From the NCBI GenBank assembly GCA_029884335.1, contig JAOUIA010000024.1, forward strand, positions 1 through 51,036: a stretch of DNA of 51,036 nt, given 5' to 3'. Both the position numbers and the translations under genes were made by a program. This document shows positions 39,803 through 47,203 of the stretch, in pieces. Position 1 is the stretch's first letter. Each line of letters begins with the position of its first letter. This stretch comes from Betaproteobacteria bacterium. Its GTDB lineage: Bacteria; Pseudomonadota; Gammaproteobacteria; Burkholderiales; Casimicrobiaceae. The notes under the pieces are model-generated. The model saw only the letters and a program-made list of their open reading frames with translations. It was not told where the DNA came from and made no database searches.

Positions 39803-40600
39803 ATGCCTTCCAACCCCGTGCGACGCGCCGTTGCTCTGGTTGCAGCCACGTCTGCGCTCGCGTTCTTCGCGCCGGTCGCCAGCGGATCGCACTCCTGGGG
39901 CGGCTATCACTGGGCGCGGACGGCGAATCCCTTCACGGTTGAACTCGGCGACAACGTGTCGGCGGCGTGGGACGCGGCCCTTGCGGTCGCCTCCAAGGAC
40001 TGGAGCGCGTCGGCGGTCCTCGATACGCAGCTCGCGCCGGGCTTGGCGAATCCGAAGAACTGCCGCCCCACTGCGGGGCGCGTCGAGGTCTGCAATGCCG
40101 CCTACGGCAGCAACGGGTGGCTCGGCATCGCGACGATCTCGATCAGCGGCGGCGTCCACGTCACCCAGGGGACGGTGAAGCTCAACGACACCTACTTCCG
40201 GACGGCGAAGTACAACACGCCCGCGTGGCGCGCGCTGGTGATGTGCCAGGAGATCGGCCACACGTTCGGCCTCGACCACCAGGACGAGAACTTCAGCAAC
40301 GCCAATCTCGGCACCTGCATGGACTACACGAACAACCCGGACTCCAACCAGCATCCGAACGCCCACGACTACATCGAGCTCGAGGCGATCTACAGCCACC
40401 TGGACAGCACGAACACGATCGGGCAGAGCACGGCGGCGGGCTTCGCGGCGGATCCCGATCACGACGATCCCGGCTCCTGGGGCCGGCTCGTGAGGCAGTC
40501 GCGCGGCGGCCTCCTCCAGACCTACGAGCTCGATCACGGCCACGGCTTCAAGACGGTGAGGTTCGTCTTCTGGGCCGAGGAGCGCGGCCGCCGGCACTAG
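39803..40600 (+). CDS. Secreted matrixin-like metalloprotease homologue with altered zinc motif
   Basis: A 265-residue exported protein with a signal peptide (about 1-28; PVRRAVALVAATSALAFFAPVASG). A metzincin-type core follows: the helix AWRALVMCQEIGHTFGLDH places Gln149-Glu150-x-x-His153-x5-His159 where HExxHxxGxxH is normal, and a Met-turn is visible in GTCMDYT (Met173). The first zinc His is thus Gln. Catalytic Glu150 and two His remain. Cysteines (87, 97, 148, 172) may form disulfides. The C-terminal region (DHGHGFKTVRFVFW) is unassigned. AAGGA lies 7 bases before the ATG at 39803. It may be an active variant, a binding protein, or inactive. Confidence 0.75.
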   Translation: MPSNPVRRAVALVAATSALAFFAPVASGSHSWGGYHWARTANPFTVELGDNVSAAWDAALAVASKDWSASAVLDTQLAPGLANPKNCRPTAGRVEVCNAAYGSNGWLGIATISISGGVHVTQGTVKLNDTYFRTAKYNTPAWRALVMCQEIGHTFGLDHQDENFSNANLGTCMDYTNNPDSNQHPNAHDYIELEAIYSHLDSTNTIGQSTAAGFAADPDHDDPGSWGRLVRQSRGGLLQTYELDHGHGFKTVRFVFWAEERGRRH

Positions 40601-40603
40601 CGA

Positions 40604-40619
40604 GCCGCGGCGCCGCGGC
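40604..40619. repeat. Perfect 16-base palindrome between convergent genes
   Basis: GCCGCGGCGCCGCGGC begins 3 bases after the matrixin-like stop and lies 22 bases from the phospholipase D-like stop. It can form a GC hairpin on either strand without a T-run. A weak bidirectional termination role is possible. Confidence 0.5.
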
Positions 40620-40640
40620 GCGGGCCCGGCTGCGCGCCGC

Positions 40641-42182
40641 CTACAGCAGCCACTCGATCGGCAGGATCGAGAGGAAGTCCACCTTCATCCGCTGCGACCA
40701 GGTGGTCCCGGGCTCCGTCGAGTGGCGGACCTCGCCGTCGCGCCGGCGCTCGATCCACTCGAGGCTGCGGCCGTCCGCGGCGATGCGGACCTCCCAGGCG
40801 GAGAGCGGAATGGGCCCATCGAACGCCTCGGCGAGCCGGCCGGCCAGCTGCGGGCTGCCGATCACCAGCCCCATCTCGGTGTTGAGCAGCGCCGAGCGCT
40901 GGTCGAAGTTGAACGAGCCCACGAAGATCCGCTGCCGGTCGACGGCGAACGTCTTGGCGTGGAGCCCCGCCGAGGAACTGGAGCCCATGTGCGGCTTCTC
41001 GCCGCGATCGTCGCGGCCGGCGGTCGGGCGCAGCTCGAAGAGGCGCACGCCCGCGCGCAGCAGTTCCAGGCGGCGCGGCGCGTACCCGGCGTGCACGACG
41101 CCCTCGTCCGAAGAGGACAGCGAGTTCGTGAGGATGCGCACGGCCACCCCGCTCCGCGCGAGCGACGCGAGCGCAGCGGTGCCCTCCTCTCCCGGAACGA
41201 AGTACGGCGAGACGAGGTCGAGGGACTTCGACGGGCGGCCGATCGTCCGCACGAGCTCGGGAAACAGGAGGTCGCCGGGGCGCGTGGTCTCGGCCAGCGT
41301 CTTCGCCGGGTCGTCGTGCACCAGCCTGGCGGTCGTCCACTCGAAGGGGAGCCCGTCCTCGAGGATCTGGTCGACGACGCGGGCGCGGCGTACGGCCTCG
41401 AGGTAGGCGACCGAGTCGGGATCGGCGCGGGTCGCCGCGAAGCGGGCGGCGAGCAGCGCCGCGCCGTCCGGCGACGCTCCGACGAAGCCCGCCGCCGGGT
41501 ACGCCGACGGGCTGTTCCAGTAGAGGTCGAACTCCGCCGACACCTCGCGCACCGCGTCGCCGACCGCGATCACGTCGAGGTCAGCGAACACCACGCCGGT
41601 GCCGGCGGCGAAGTACTCGTTGCCGACGTTGCGCCCGCCGACCACGCTCGCCTGGTTGTCCGCGGTGAACGACTTGTTGTGCATGCGGCGATTGACCCGC
41701 CGGAAGTCGGTGACGAAGGCGAGCGCGCGCGAGCCGCGCTGCACGAACGGGTTGTAGAGGCGCACCTCGATCCGCGGGTGCGCGTCGAGCGCGGCGAGGA
41801 CGGGATCCAGCCCGCCGGTGTTCATGTCGTCGATCAGCAGGCGCACGCGCACGCCGCGCTCGGCGGCGCGCCACGCTGCCTCGAACAGGAGGTCGCCGAC
41901 CTCGTCGCCGTGCCAGATGTAGTACTGCACGTCGAGCGTGCGCTCGGCCGCCGCGGCGAGGAGCACGCGGGCGGCGAAGGCGTCGTGCGGCTCGAACAGC
42001 GGGTGGATGCCGGTCTTGCCCGGCTGTTGCGCGACTCGCGGGGTCAGCACCCTGCCCAGCCGGGTCTCGGAGGTGCTCGCGAGCGCCGTCGATGCCGTGC
42101 GTCCCTCGGGCGGCGGCAGCGTGGCGCAGCCGCCGGCGAGCACTGCGAACGCCAAAGCCGCAATCGTGTGGTGGAGGCGCAT
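40641..42182 (-). CDS. Phospholipase D family lipoprotein (cardiolipin synthase-like)
   Basis: A 513-residue protein with a lipoprotein signal (ALAFAVLAGGC, lipid Cys19). It has two complete HKD motifs, HNKSFTADN (near residue 167; followed by GGRN) and HAKTFAVDR (near 407; followed by GSFNFD), so the bilobed active site is intact. LDVQYYIWHGDEVGDLLFEA matches the YmdC/ClsC-type cardiolipin synthase branch. It probably acts on phospholipids from the membrane-anchored, periplasmic side. AGGA precedes the ATG at 42182; 51 open codons upstream do not encode a signal peptide and are rejected. It is convergent with the matrixin-like gene. Confidence 0.9.
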   Translation of the reverse strand: MRLHHTIAALAFAVLAGGCATLPPPEGRTASTALASTSETRLGRVLTPRVAQQPGKTGIHPLFEPHDAFAARVLLAAAAERTLDVQYYIWHGDEVGDLLFEAAWRAAERGVRVRLLIDDMNTGGLDPVLAALDAHPRIEVRLYNPFVQRGSRALAFVTDFRRVNRRMHNKSFTADNQASVVGGRNVGNEYFAAGTGVVFADLDVIAVGDAVREVSAEFDLYWNSPSAYPAAGFVGASPDGAALLAARFAATRADPDSVAYLEAVRRARVVDQILEDGLPFEWTTARLVHDDPAKTLAETTRPGDLLFPELVRTIGRPSKSLDLVSPYFVPGEEGTAALASLARSGVAVRILTNSLSSSDEGVVHAGYAPRRLELLRAGVRLFELRPTAGRDDRGEKPHMGSSSSAGLHAKTFAVDRQRIFVGSFNFDQRSALLNTEMGLVIGSPQLAGRLAEAFDGPIPLSAWEVRIAADGRSLEWIERRRDGEVRHSTEPGTTWSQRMKVDFLSILPIEWLL

Positions 42183-42394
42183 TGGTCCTGCCCGGGTTCG
42201 AAGAGACATATTCTCGCAAACGAGCGCGCTTGCGTCGCGCGAGCGCAGTCGAATCGGCAGGCTTGCCGCTGCTGCCGGAAAGCCGCCGATGCGCCCACTA
42301 CATCGGCGGCATGTGGACGCTGCATTGGACGCCATGCCGGCCGACGCCTAGAATCCGCGCCGGCTCTCCGCCATCACCCCTACAGGGAGTTCAC

Positions 42395-43195
42395 GTGAAG
42401 TTACCGTTTCGCTTCGCGAGCACGTTGACCGCCGCCGCCATGTGCGCCGGGACGGCGCTTGCCCAGACCGCGGCCCCCGCTGCCGCACCGGCCGCGCCCT
42501 CGGCACCCGCCGCGGCCGCGCCCGCGAAGCCCACGATCAACGCCAAGGCGATGGAGCGGCTGAAGGCGATGGGTGCGCACCTGCGCATGCTCAAGGCGTT
42601 CAGCGTCACCGCCGACACGACCAGCGACCTCGTGCTCGACTCGGGGCAGAAGATCGAGACGACGCAGGTCGTCGAGATGAGCGCGCGCATGCCGAACATG
42701 CTCACCGTCAGCGTCCAGGCGCCGCTGCGCAGCCGCAAGATCTACTACGACGGCAAGGAAGTCACGATCTACGGCGAGAAGCTCGGCTACTACGGCACGT
42801 TCAAGGCGCCGGACACCATCGCCGCCACGCTCGAGGCCGCGGCGAAGAAGCACGGCATCGAGGTTCCTCTCGCCGACCTCTTCTACTTCGGCACCGAGAA
42901 GTCGAACCTCGCCGCTGTGACCGAGGCGCTCTACACCGGCCCGCAGCGGGTCGGCGGCGTCCTGTGCGACAACTTCGCCTTCCGCCAGCCCGACGTCGAC
43001 TGGCAGGTGTGCATCGAGCGCGGCAAGAATCCGCTGCCGCGCAAGATGATCGTGACCACCACGGACGTCGCCGAGCGGCCGCAGCAGCGCTCGGTGCTGA
43101 CGTGGAAGCCCGGCGTCGCGCCCGCGCCCGCTGCCTTCACTTTCAAGGCCCCGAAGGACGCGAAGAAGATCGCGGTCAAGGAGATGGCCTCGTGA
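42395..43195 (+). CDS. DUF2092 family periplasmic protein
   Basis: A 266-residue exported protein: signal peptide (about 1-23, ...AGTALAQ), an Ala/Pro-rich stretch (24-47), then a domain with MGAHLRMLKAFSVTADTTSDLVLDSGQKIE, MPNMLTVSV, KIYYDGKEVTIYGEKLGYYGTF and a late WKPGVAPAPAAFTFKAPKDAKKI segment. The fold should resemble the LolA/LolB beta-sheet lipoprotein carriers, to which DUF2092 is thought to be related. It starts with GTG at 42395 after GGGAG. The next gene follows after 32 bases, and the two are probably co-transcribed. Its role is unknown; a lipid or outer-membrane function is inference. Confidence 0.82.
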   Translation: MKLPFRFASTLTAAAMCAGTALAQTAAPAAAPAAPSAPAAAAPAKPTINAKAMERLKAMGAHLRMLKAFSVTADTTSDLVLDSGQKIETTQVVEMSARMPNMLTVSVQAPLRSRKIYYDGKEVTIYGEKLGYYGTFKAPDTIAATLEAAAKKHGIEVPLADLFYFGTEKSNLAAVTEALYTGPQRVGGVLCDNFAFRQPDVDWQVCIERGKNPLPRKMIVTTTDVAERPQQRSVLTWKPGVAPAPAAFTFKAPKDAKKIAVKEMAS

Positions 43196-43227
43196 GCGCC
43201 CAGCCGACTTCCCGGAAGGAACCTCCA

Positions 43228-43731
43228 ATGAACTGCAGCATCTTCACGCGCGCGACGCTTGCCGGCGCCGTCGCCTTGGCGCTGGCCGCCTCGCTGGCGG
43301 CGACGCCGGACGTCGAGGCGCGCGACGTCAAGGCGCAGGCGCGCAGCAACGTCAACGCCGGCTCCAATCGCAGCGCCAACACGAACGTCAACCGCAATAC
43401 GAACGTCAACCGCAACACGAACGTCAACCGCAACACGAACGTCAACGTCGACAAGCGCACGAGGATCGACGTCGACCGCGACATCGACATCGACGTCGAC
43501 GTCGATCACGACTGGGATCACCACCACCACCCGATCGCCACGGGTGTTGCCATCGGCACGGCGGCGGCGATCACCTCGGCAGTGATCGGCTCGATCGTCT
43601 ACACGCTGCCGCCGGCGTGCTCCACGATCGTGGTGAACGGCATCGCCTACAGCCAGTGCGGTTCCGTCTGGTACCAGCCGCAGTACGTCGGCACCTCGGT
43701 CCAGTACGTCGTCGTGACCGCGCCGCGGTAA
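43228..43731 (+). CDS. Exported Asn/Asp-repeat protein of unknown function
   Basis: A 167-residue protein with a signal peptide (about 1-28). A repeat region of Asn-Thr-Asn-Val-Asn-Arg units (51-74) and alternating Asp with Val/Ile residues (79-93) ends in DHDWDHHHHP. A hydrophobic glycine/alanine helix (about 104-124; GVAIGTAAAITSAVIGSIVY) is followed by a short C-terminal domain with PPACSTIVVNGIAYSQCG and WYQPQYVGTSVQYVVV. I recall similar uncharacterised proteins in Burkholderia and Bradyrhizobium. The Asp/His block could bind metal. GGAAGGA precedes the ATG. It is paired with the DUF2092 gene and followed by a terminator. Confidence 0.82.
   Translation: MNCSIFTRATLAGAVALALAASLAATPDVEARDVKAQARSNVNAGSNRSANTNVNRNTNVNRNTNVNRNTNVNVDKRTRIDVDRDIDIDVDVDHDWDHHHHPIATGVAIGTAAAITSAVIGSIVYTLPPACSTIVVNGIAYSQCGSVWYQPQYVGTSVQYVVVTAPR
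43378..43449 (+). repeat. In-frame 18-base tandem repeat, four units
   Basis: The unit AACACGAACGTCAACCGC is present four times in a row; unit 2 has one C-to-T change and the last unit ends GTC. It encodes the Asn-Thr-Asn-Val-Asn-Arg block of the surrounding gene. Being a multiple of three, unit gain or loss changes length without breaking the frame. Confidence 0.9.
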
Positions 43732-43756
43732 CCGCCGCAGCAAGGCCTCGCGCCAG

Positions 43757-43790
43757 GCGCCCTGCCCGTCCCGCGGGCCGGGCGCTTTTC
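43757..43790 (+). terminator. Intrinsic terminator after the DUF2092 / Asn-repeat gene pair
   Basis: GCGCCCTGCCCG pairs with CGCGGGCCGGGCGC across a short loop (one or two bulged bases) and is followed by TTTTC, 26 bases after the stop. It separates this pair from the enolase-superfamily gene. Confidence 0.7.
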
Positions 43791-43862
43791 GTCTCTGCGT
43801 GTCCTGCCGCGCAGTCGCGTTACCATCGGCGGCCCGGCCATGCCCCGCGCGCCAGCCTGCGA

Positions 43863-43955
43863 ATGCCGATCCTCAACCAGCTGTCCGAACCGCCGTCGTC
43901 GCCGCGCCCGTGCCGGTGCGCCGACGGCAACTGCGGCGACCCCGCGCGGGAGTAG
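43863..43955 (+). CDS. Candidate 30-residue cysteine-containing small protein or leader peptide
   Basis: An ATG-TAG frame of 31 codons ends 2 bases before the GTG of the enolase-superfamily gene. The peptide begins MPILNQLSEPPSS and ends PCRCADGNCGDPARE, with three cysteines. All but one of its codons end in G or C, as real genes in this window do. A TACCAT hexamer at 43821-43826 could be a -10 box just upstream. There is no strong ribosome-binding site. It may be a leader peptide coupling translation of the next gene, a small protein, or chance. Confidence 0.35.
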   Translation: MPILNQLSEPPSSPRPCRCADGNCGDPARE

Positions 43956-43957
43956 CC

Positions 43958-45121
43958 GTGGCAACCGTCCGCTCGATCGAAGCGCTGGCCGTGTCGCTGC
44001 CGCGCGCGACTCCCTACCTCGGCCCGCTCGCGGAGGGCGAGCGCGTCAACGCGCGCGGCTACGTCGTGCGCAAGGGCAACCGCACCATCTACCCGACGGC
44101 CGACCGCTCGGTGATCGTCAAGGCGACCGCGAGCGACGGCACGGTCGGCTGGGGCGAGACCTACGGCATCGTCGCGCCGCTCGCCACGCTCGCCATCCTC
44201 CGCGACGTGCTCGCCCCGGTGGTCGAGGGCCGCGACCCGCGCGACGCGATGGCGATATGGCAGGACCTCTACGACCTGATGCGCGTGCGCGGCGGCGCCT
44301 CCGGCTTCTACGGCGACGCGCTGGCCGGCGTGGACATCGCGTTGTGCGACCTCGCCGCGCGCATCGAGGGCGTGCCGCTGGCGCAGTGGCTGGGCGGCGC
44401 GCGCCGCGAGCGCATCCCCGCCTACGTCTCCGGCCTGCCGAAGGCCACGCTGTCCGAGCGCGTCGCCTTCGCGCGCGAGTGGGCCGCCAAGGGCTTCGAT
44501 GCCTTCAAGTACGCCGCCGTCGTTTCGCACGAGGGCGTGGTCGAGGAGATGCAGGCGCTGCGCGCCGCCCTGCCCCGCGCCTCGCTGATGGTCGACCTGC
44601 ACTGGAAGTACACGGCCGCCGAAGCGCTGGCGCTCGCGCACGAACTGGCGCCGTACGAGCCCGCTTTCGTCGAGGCGCCGGTCGCGCCCGAGGACATTGC
44701 CGGGCTGGCGGAGGTCGCCGCCGGCTCGCCCGTTCCGGTCGCGGCGGGCGAGGAGTGGCACAACGTCTACGAGGCCGGGTGGCGGCTACCGCTCGCCAAG
44801 CTCGCCTACGTCCAGCCGGAGATCGCGCACACCGGAGCCACGCAGTTCCTTGCCATCGCGCGCCACGCTCGCCAGTGCGGCGCCCGCATCGCCCCGCACG
44901 CGACGATCGGCGTGGGCATCTTCATGGCGGCGAGCCTGCACGCGAGCGCGGCGCTCGACGATTGCGCGTGGCACGAGTACCAGCACTCGGTGTTCGACGG
45001 CAACCTCGCGCACGTCGACACGGCGATGCGCTGCGAGGCGGGGTTCTACACGCTGCCGCGGGGCCCGGGGCTCGGCGCGGTGCCGCGCGAATCCCTGTGG
45101 GCGTACCGGATGGACCTGTAG
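43958..45121 (+). CDS. Mandelate racemase / muconate lactonizing enzyme family protein (probable sugar-acid dehydratase)
   Basis: Enolase-superfamily enzyme of 387 residues. The capping domain (about 1-130; RNARGYVVRKGNRTIYP-like region, SVIVKATASDGTVGWGE) precedes the barrel with DAFKYAAVV (Lys), MVDLHWKYT (metal Asp), AFVEAPVAPED (metal Glu), PVAAGEEWHNV (metal Glu) and RIAPHATIG (catalytic His of the mandelate-racemase-type His-Asp dyad). This set fits an acid-sugar dehydratase or racemase; the substrate is not deducible. The GTG at 43958 gives VATVRSIEALAVS. Across a repeat lies a sugar ABC importer with a DapA-like lyase and a lactonase-domain regulator, which supports a sugar-acid route. 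Confidence 0.85.
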   Translation: MATVRSIEALAVSLPRATPYLGPLAEGERVNARGYVVRKGNRTIYPTADRSVIVKATASDGTVGWGETYGIVAPLATLAILRDVLAPVVEGRDPRDAMAIWQDLYDLMRVRGGASGFYGDALAGVDIALCDLAARIEGVPLAQWLGGARRERIPAYVSGLPKATLSERVAFAREWAAKGFDAFKYAAVVSHEGVVEEMQALRAALPRASLMVDLHWKYTAAEALALAHELAPYEPAFVEAPVAPEDIAGLAEVAAGSPVPVAAGEEWHNVYEAGWRLPLAKLAYVQPEIAHTGATQFLAIARHARQCGARIAPHATIGVGIFMAASLHASAALDDCAWHEYQHSVFDGNLAHVDTAMRCEAGFYTLPRGPGLGAVPRESLWAYRMDL

Positions 45122-45123
45122 TT

Positions 45124-45244
45124 GCCCTCACCCCCAACCCCTCTCCCGGCTAACGCCAGGAGAGGGGAGTAGTGCCCCTGCGATGCCGTGCTTTGCCCTG
45201 CCCTCGCCCCGCGTCAGCGGGGAGAGGGGGCGGGGGTGAGGGGG
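45124..45244. repeat. Nested inverted repeat between convergent genes
   Basis: The outer arms, 45124-45147 and about 45220-45244, are near-perfect inverted copies (CCCTCACCCCCAACCCCTCT facing a CCCTCACCCCCGCCCCCTCT complement). Two inner hairpins, CTCTCC...GGAGAG and CCCCGC..GCGGGG, lie inside. A partial copy is at 12296. It separates the enolase-superfamily gene from the convergent importer operon and may end transcription from both sides. Confidence 0.75.
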
Positions 45245-45247
45245 TGG

Positions 45248-46081
45248 CTACTGCTTCACCGCGCCCGAGGTGAGGCCCGAGACGAGGAACGGCTCGAGCA
45301 GCAGGAACAGCACGAACATCGGCACCAGCGAGACCACGCCGGCGGCCATCAGCGCCGGCCAGTCGACCAGGTACTCGCCGACGAAGGACTGCAGGCCCAC
45401 GGTCACGGTCCAGAGGTCGGCCTTCGTCACCAGCGTGCGCGCGAAGACGAACTCGGACCACGCGACGATCGCGAGGTAGATGCCGCAGGCGGCGAGCCCG
45501 GGGCGCGCCAGCGGCAGGATCACGTGCCACAGCGCCTGCAGCGGCGTGCAGCCGTCGATCGCCGCCGCCTGCTCCAGTTCCCGCGGCAGCGTGTCGAAGA
45601 AGCCCTTCATCATCCACGTCGCGAACGGCACGCCCACCGCGACGTTGGCGACGATCAGCCCCAGCCGCGTGTCGATCAGGTGCGCGGTGGTGAACATGAC
45701 GAAGAACGGGATCACGATCAGGCTGCCCGGCAGCATCTTCGTGAGCAGCAACGCCGCGCCCGCCGCCTTCTGCGCCGGCGTGTGGAAGCGCGACAGCGAG
45801 TAGCCCGCCAGCGTCGAGATCGCGAGCGAGACCGCGGTGGATCCGGCCACGACCAGCGTGCTGTTGAGGATCCACGTCAGCACCGGCCGGCGGGAGAACA
45901 CCTCGGCGAACGCGGCGAACGACACCTGGCCCGGCGGCGGCAGCAGCGGCGGATGGCGCGAGAGGACGACCGACGAAGGCAGCAGGCTCGTGACGACCAT
46001 CCAGTAGACCGGGAACAGCACGACGGCGACCACCAGCGCGGCCAGCGCGAACAGCAGCCAGCGGCGCGCGCGCGCGCTCAT
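45248..46081 (-). CDS. Carbohydrate ABC transporter permease (MalG/LacG type)
   Basis: A 277-residue inner-membrane protein with six helices and the EAA loop EQAAAIDGCTPLQALWHVILPLARPG (near residue 170-195) that contacts the ATPase. The N-terminal WLLFALAALVVAVVLFPVYWMVVTSL and the late SLVPMFVLFLLLEPFLVSGLTSGAVKQ are typical of MalG-class permeases. It is the distal gene of the minus-strand order lyase, binding protein, MalF-type permease, MalG-type permease. No ATP-binding subunit gene is in the window; importers of this CUT1 class often share an MsmK/UgpC-type ATPase coded elsewhere. Confidence 0.93.
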   Translation of the reverse strand: MSARARRWLLFALAALVVAVVLFPVYWMVVTSLLPSSVVLSRHPPLLPPPGQVSFAAFAEVFSRRPVLTWILNSTLVVAGSTAVSLAISTLAGYSLSRFHTPAQKAAGAALLLTKMLPGSLIVIPFFVMFTTAHLIDTRLGLIVANVAVGVPFATWMMKGFFDTLPRELEQAAAIDGCTPLQALWHVILPLARPGLAACGIYLAIVAWSEFVFARTLVTKADLWTVTVGLQSFVGEYLVDWPALMAAGVVSLVPMFVLFLLLEPFLVSGLTSGAVKQ

Positions 46082-46168
46082 TGGGCCCCCACGCTTGCGG
46101 CATGCGCCGCGGCGCTGCCCCCCGAGGGGGAGCGATGAGCGCCTTGGGGCGGCCCTGCGGCGCTCATC
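46082..46168. repeat. Two-hairpin intergenic element between the permease genes
   Basis: The 82-base gap and the end of the upstream gene hold a small hairpin (GCTGCCCCCCGAGGGGGAGC, 46114-46133) and a perfect 10-bp stem, GATGAGCGCC (46134-46143) with GGCGCTCATC (46159-46168), loop 15. The second stem includes the stop codon of the MalF-type gene. I recall similar sequence as a common filler between genes in Burkholderiales; that is memory, not a search. Confidence 0.6.
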
Positions 46169-47108
46169 GGAACTCCTCGCGCAGGAAGCGCATCGCCAGC
46201 ACGACGAACACCGCCGCGGTCGCCAGCATCAGCACGCCGATCGCCGCGGCGGTGCCGAAGCGGAAGCTCTCGAATGCCTCGCGGTACACGAGGATGCCTA
46301 GCGTCTCGGTGGCGCCTGCCGGCCCGCCCCGCGTCGAGGCGTAGATGATGTCGAACTCGCGGAACGTCCACAGCGCGTTCAGCAGCACGGCCAGCAGCGC
46401 CGGGCGACGGATGCCGGGCCAGGTGACGTGGACGAACTGCTGCCGCGCGGTGGCACCGTCGACGCGCGCGGCTTCGTAGAGCGAGGCGGGGATCGACTGC
46501 AGCGCCGCGAGGATCGTGATGGTGAAGAACGGGAAGCTCTTCCACACGGTCGGTGCGATCACCGCCGCCATCGCCGTGCGCGCGTCGACGAACCACGCGA
46601 TGTCGGCGCGGGTGATGCCGGCGTCGCGCAGCATCGCGTTCGCCACGCCGTAGGAGGCGTCGAGCATCCACAGGAACGTGATGCTGACCACCACGCCGGG
46701 CACCGCCCACGGCAGCAGCAGCAGGCTGCGCAACCAGCGGCGGGCCGGAAAGGCGCGGTGGAAAAGCAGCGCGAAAACGAGCCCGCAGGCGAACGCCGGG
46801 ATCAGCGAGCCCACGGTGTAGACCGCCGAGTGGCCGTACGCCGCCCACAGCGCCGGAAGGTTGAGCACGCGCTCGTAGTTGGCGAGCCCCAGCGGCTGCG
46901 ACATGAGTTGCGAGAGCGCGAGCGCGCGGCCGGGTCGCAGGCTCATCTGCACGATGACGTACAGCGGCCACGCCACTAGCGCGGCGACCGCGGCGAACGC
47001 CGGCAGCAGCAACAGCCACGCGAGCCTGCGCTCGCCGGCCTTGAGCGACGAGCCCCGGCGGCGCGCGGGTGGCCCCGCCGGGGGCGACGGGGCGGCTGCC
47101 GAGGTCAT
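46164..47108 (-). CDS. Carbohydrate ABC transporter permease (MalF/UgpA type)
   Basis: A 314-residue inner-membrane protein. A Pro/Ala/Arg-rich cytoplasmic start (1-27) is followed by six helices. The EAA loop YEAARVDGATARQQFVHVTWPGIRRP lies near residue 212-237, and LPWAVPGVVVSITFLWML is characteristic. It pairs with the MalG-type permease downstream. It is separated from the binding-protein gene by a 95-base gap holding a REP-like unit, an arrangement often linked with making more binding protein than permease from one transcript (inference). Confidence 0.93.
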   Translation of the reverse strand: MTSAAAPSPPAGPPARRRGSSLKAGERRLAWLLLLPAFAAVAALVAWPLYVIVQMSLRPGRALALSQLMSQPLGLANYERVLNLPALWAAYGHSAVYTVGSLIPAFACGLVFALLFHRAFPARRWLRSLLLLPWAVPGVVVSITFLWMLDASYGVANAMLRDAGITRADIAWFVDARTAMAAVIAPTVWKSFPFFTITILAALQSIPASLYEAARVDGATARQQFVHVTWPGIRRPALLAVLLNALWTFREFDIIYASTRGGPAGATETLGILVYREAFESFRFGTAAAIGVLMLATAAVFVVLAMRFLREEFR

Positions 47109-47133
47109 CTCAACGGTGTACGCCCGAGAGACG

Positions 47134-47160
47134 CTGGATCCCCGCCTTCGCGGGGATGAC
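47134..47160. repeat. Single REP-like unit
   Basis: ATCCCCGCCTTCGCGGGGAT folds into a short hairpin and matches the unit of the doublets at 3617 and 9021. It lies between the binding-protein gene and the first permease gene of the importer operon, a usual place for such a unit to protect the upstream mRNA. Confidence 0.75.
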
Positions 47161-47203
47161 AGGCGCCTTGCAGTGCGCCCCAGTCACTTCGGCTACGCCC
47201 GAG

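Noticed and set aside
39754-39942. 62-codon frame starting MSKYVGRLRPRAQG upstream of the matrixin-like gene
   Set aside because: It overlaps the signal peptide of the real gene in another frame and has shadow-type composition.
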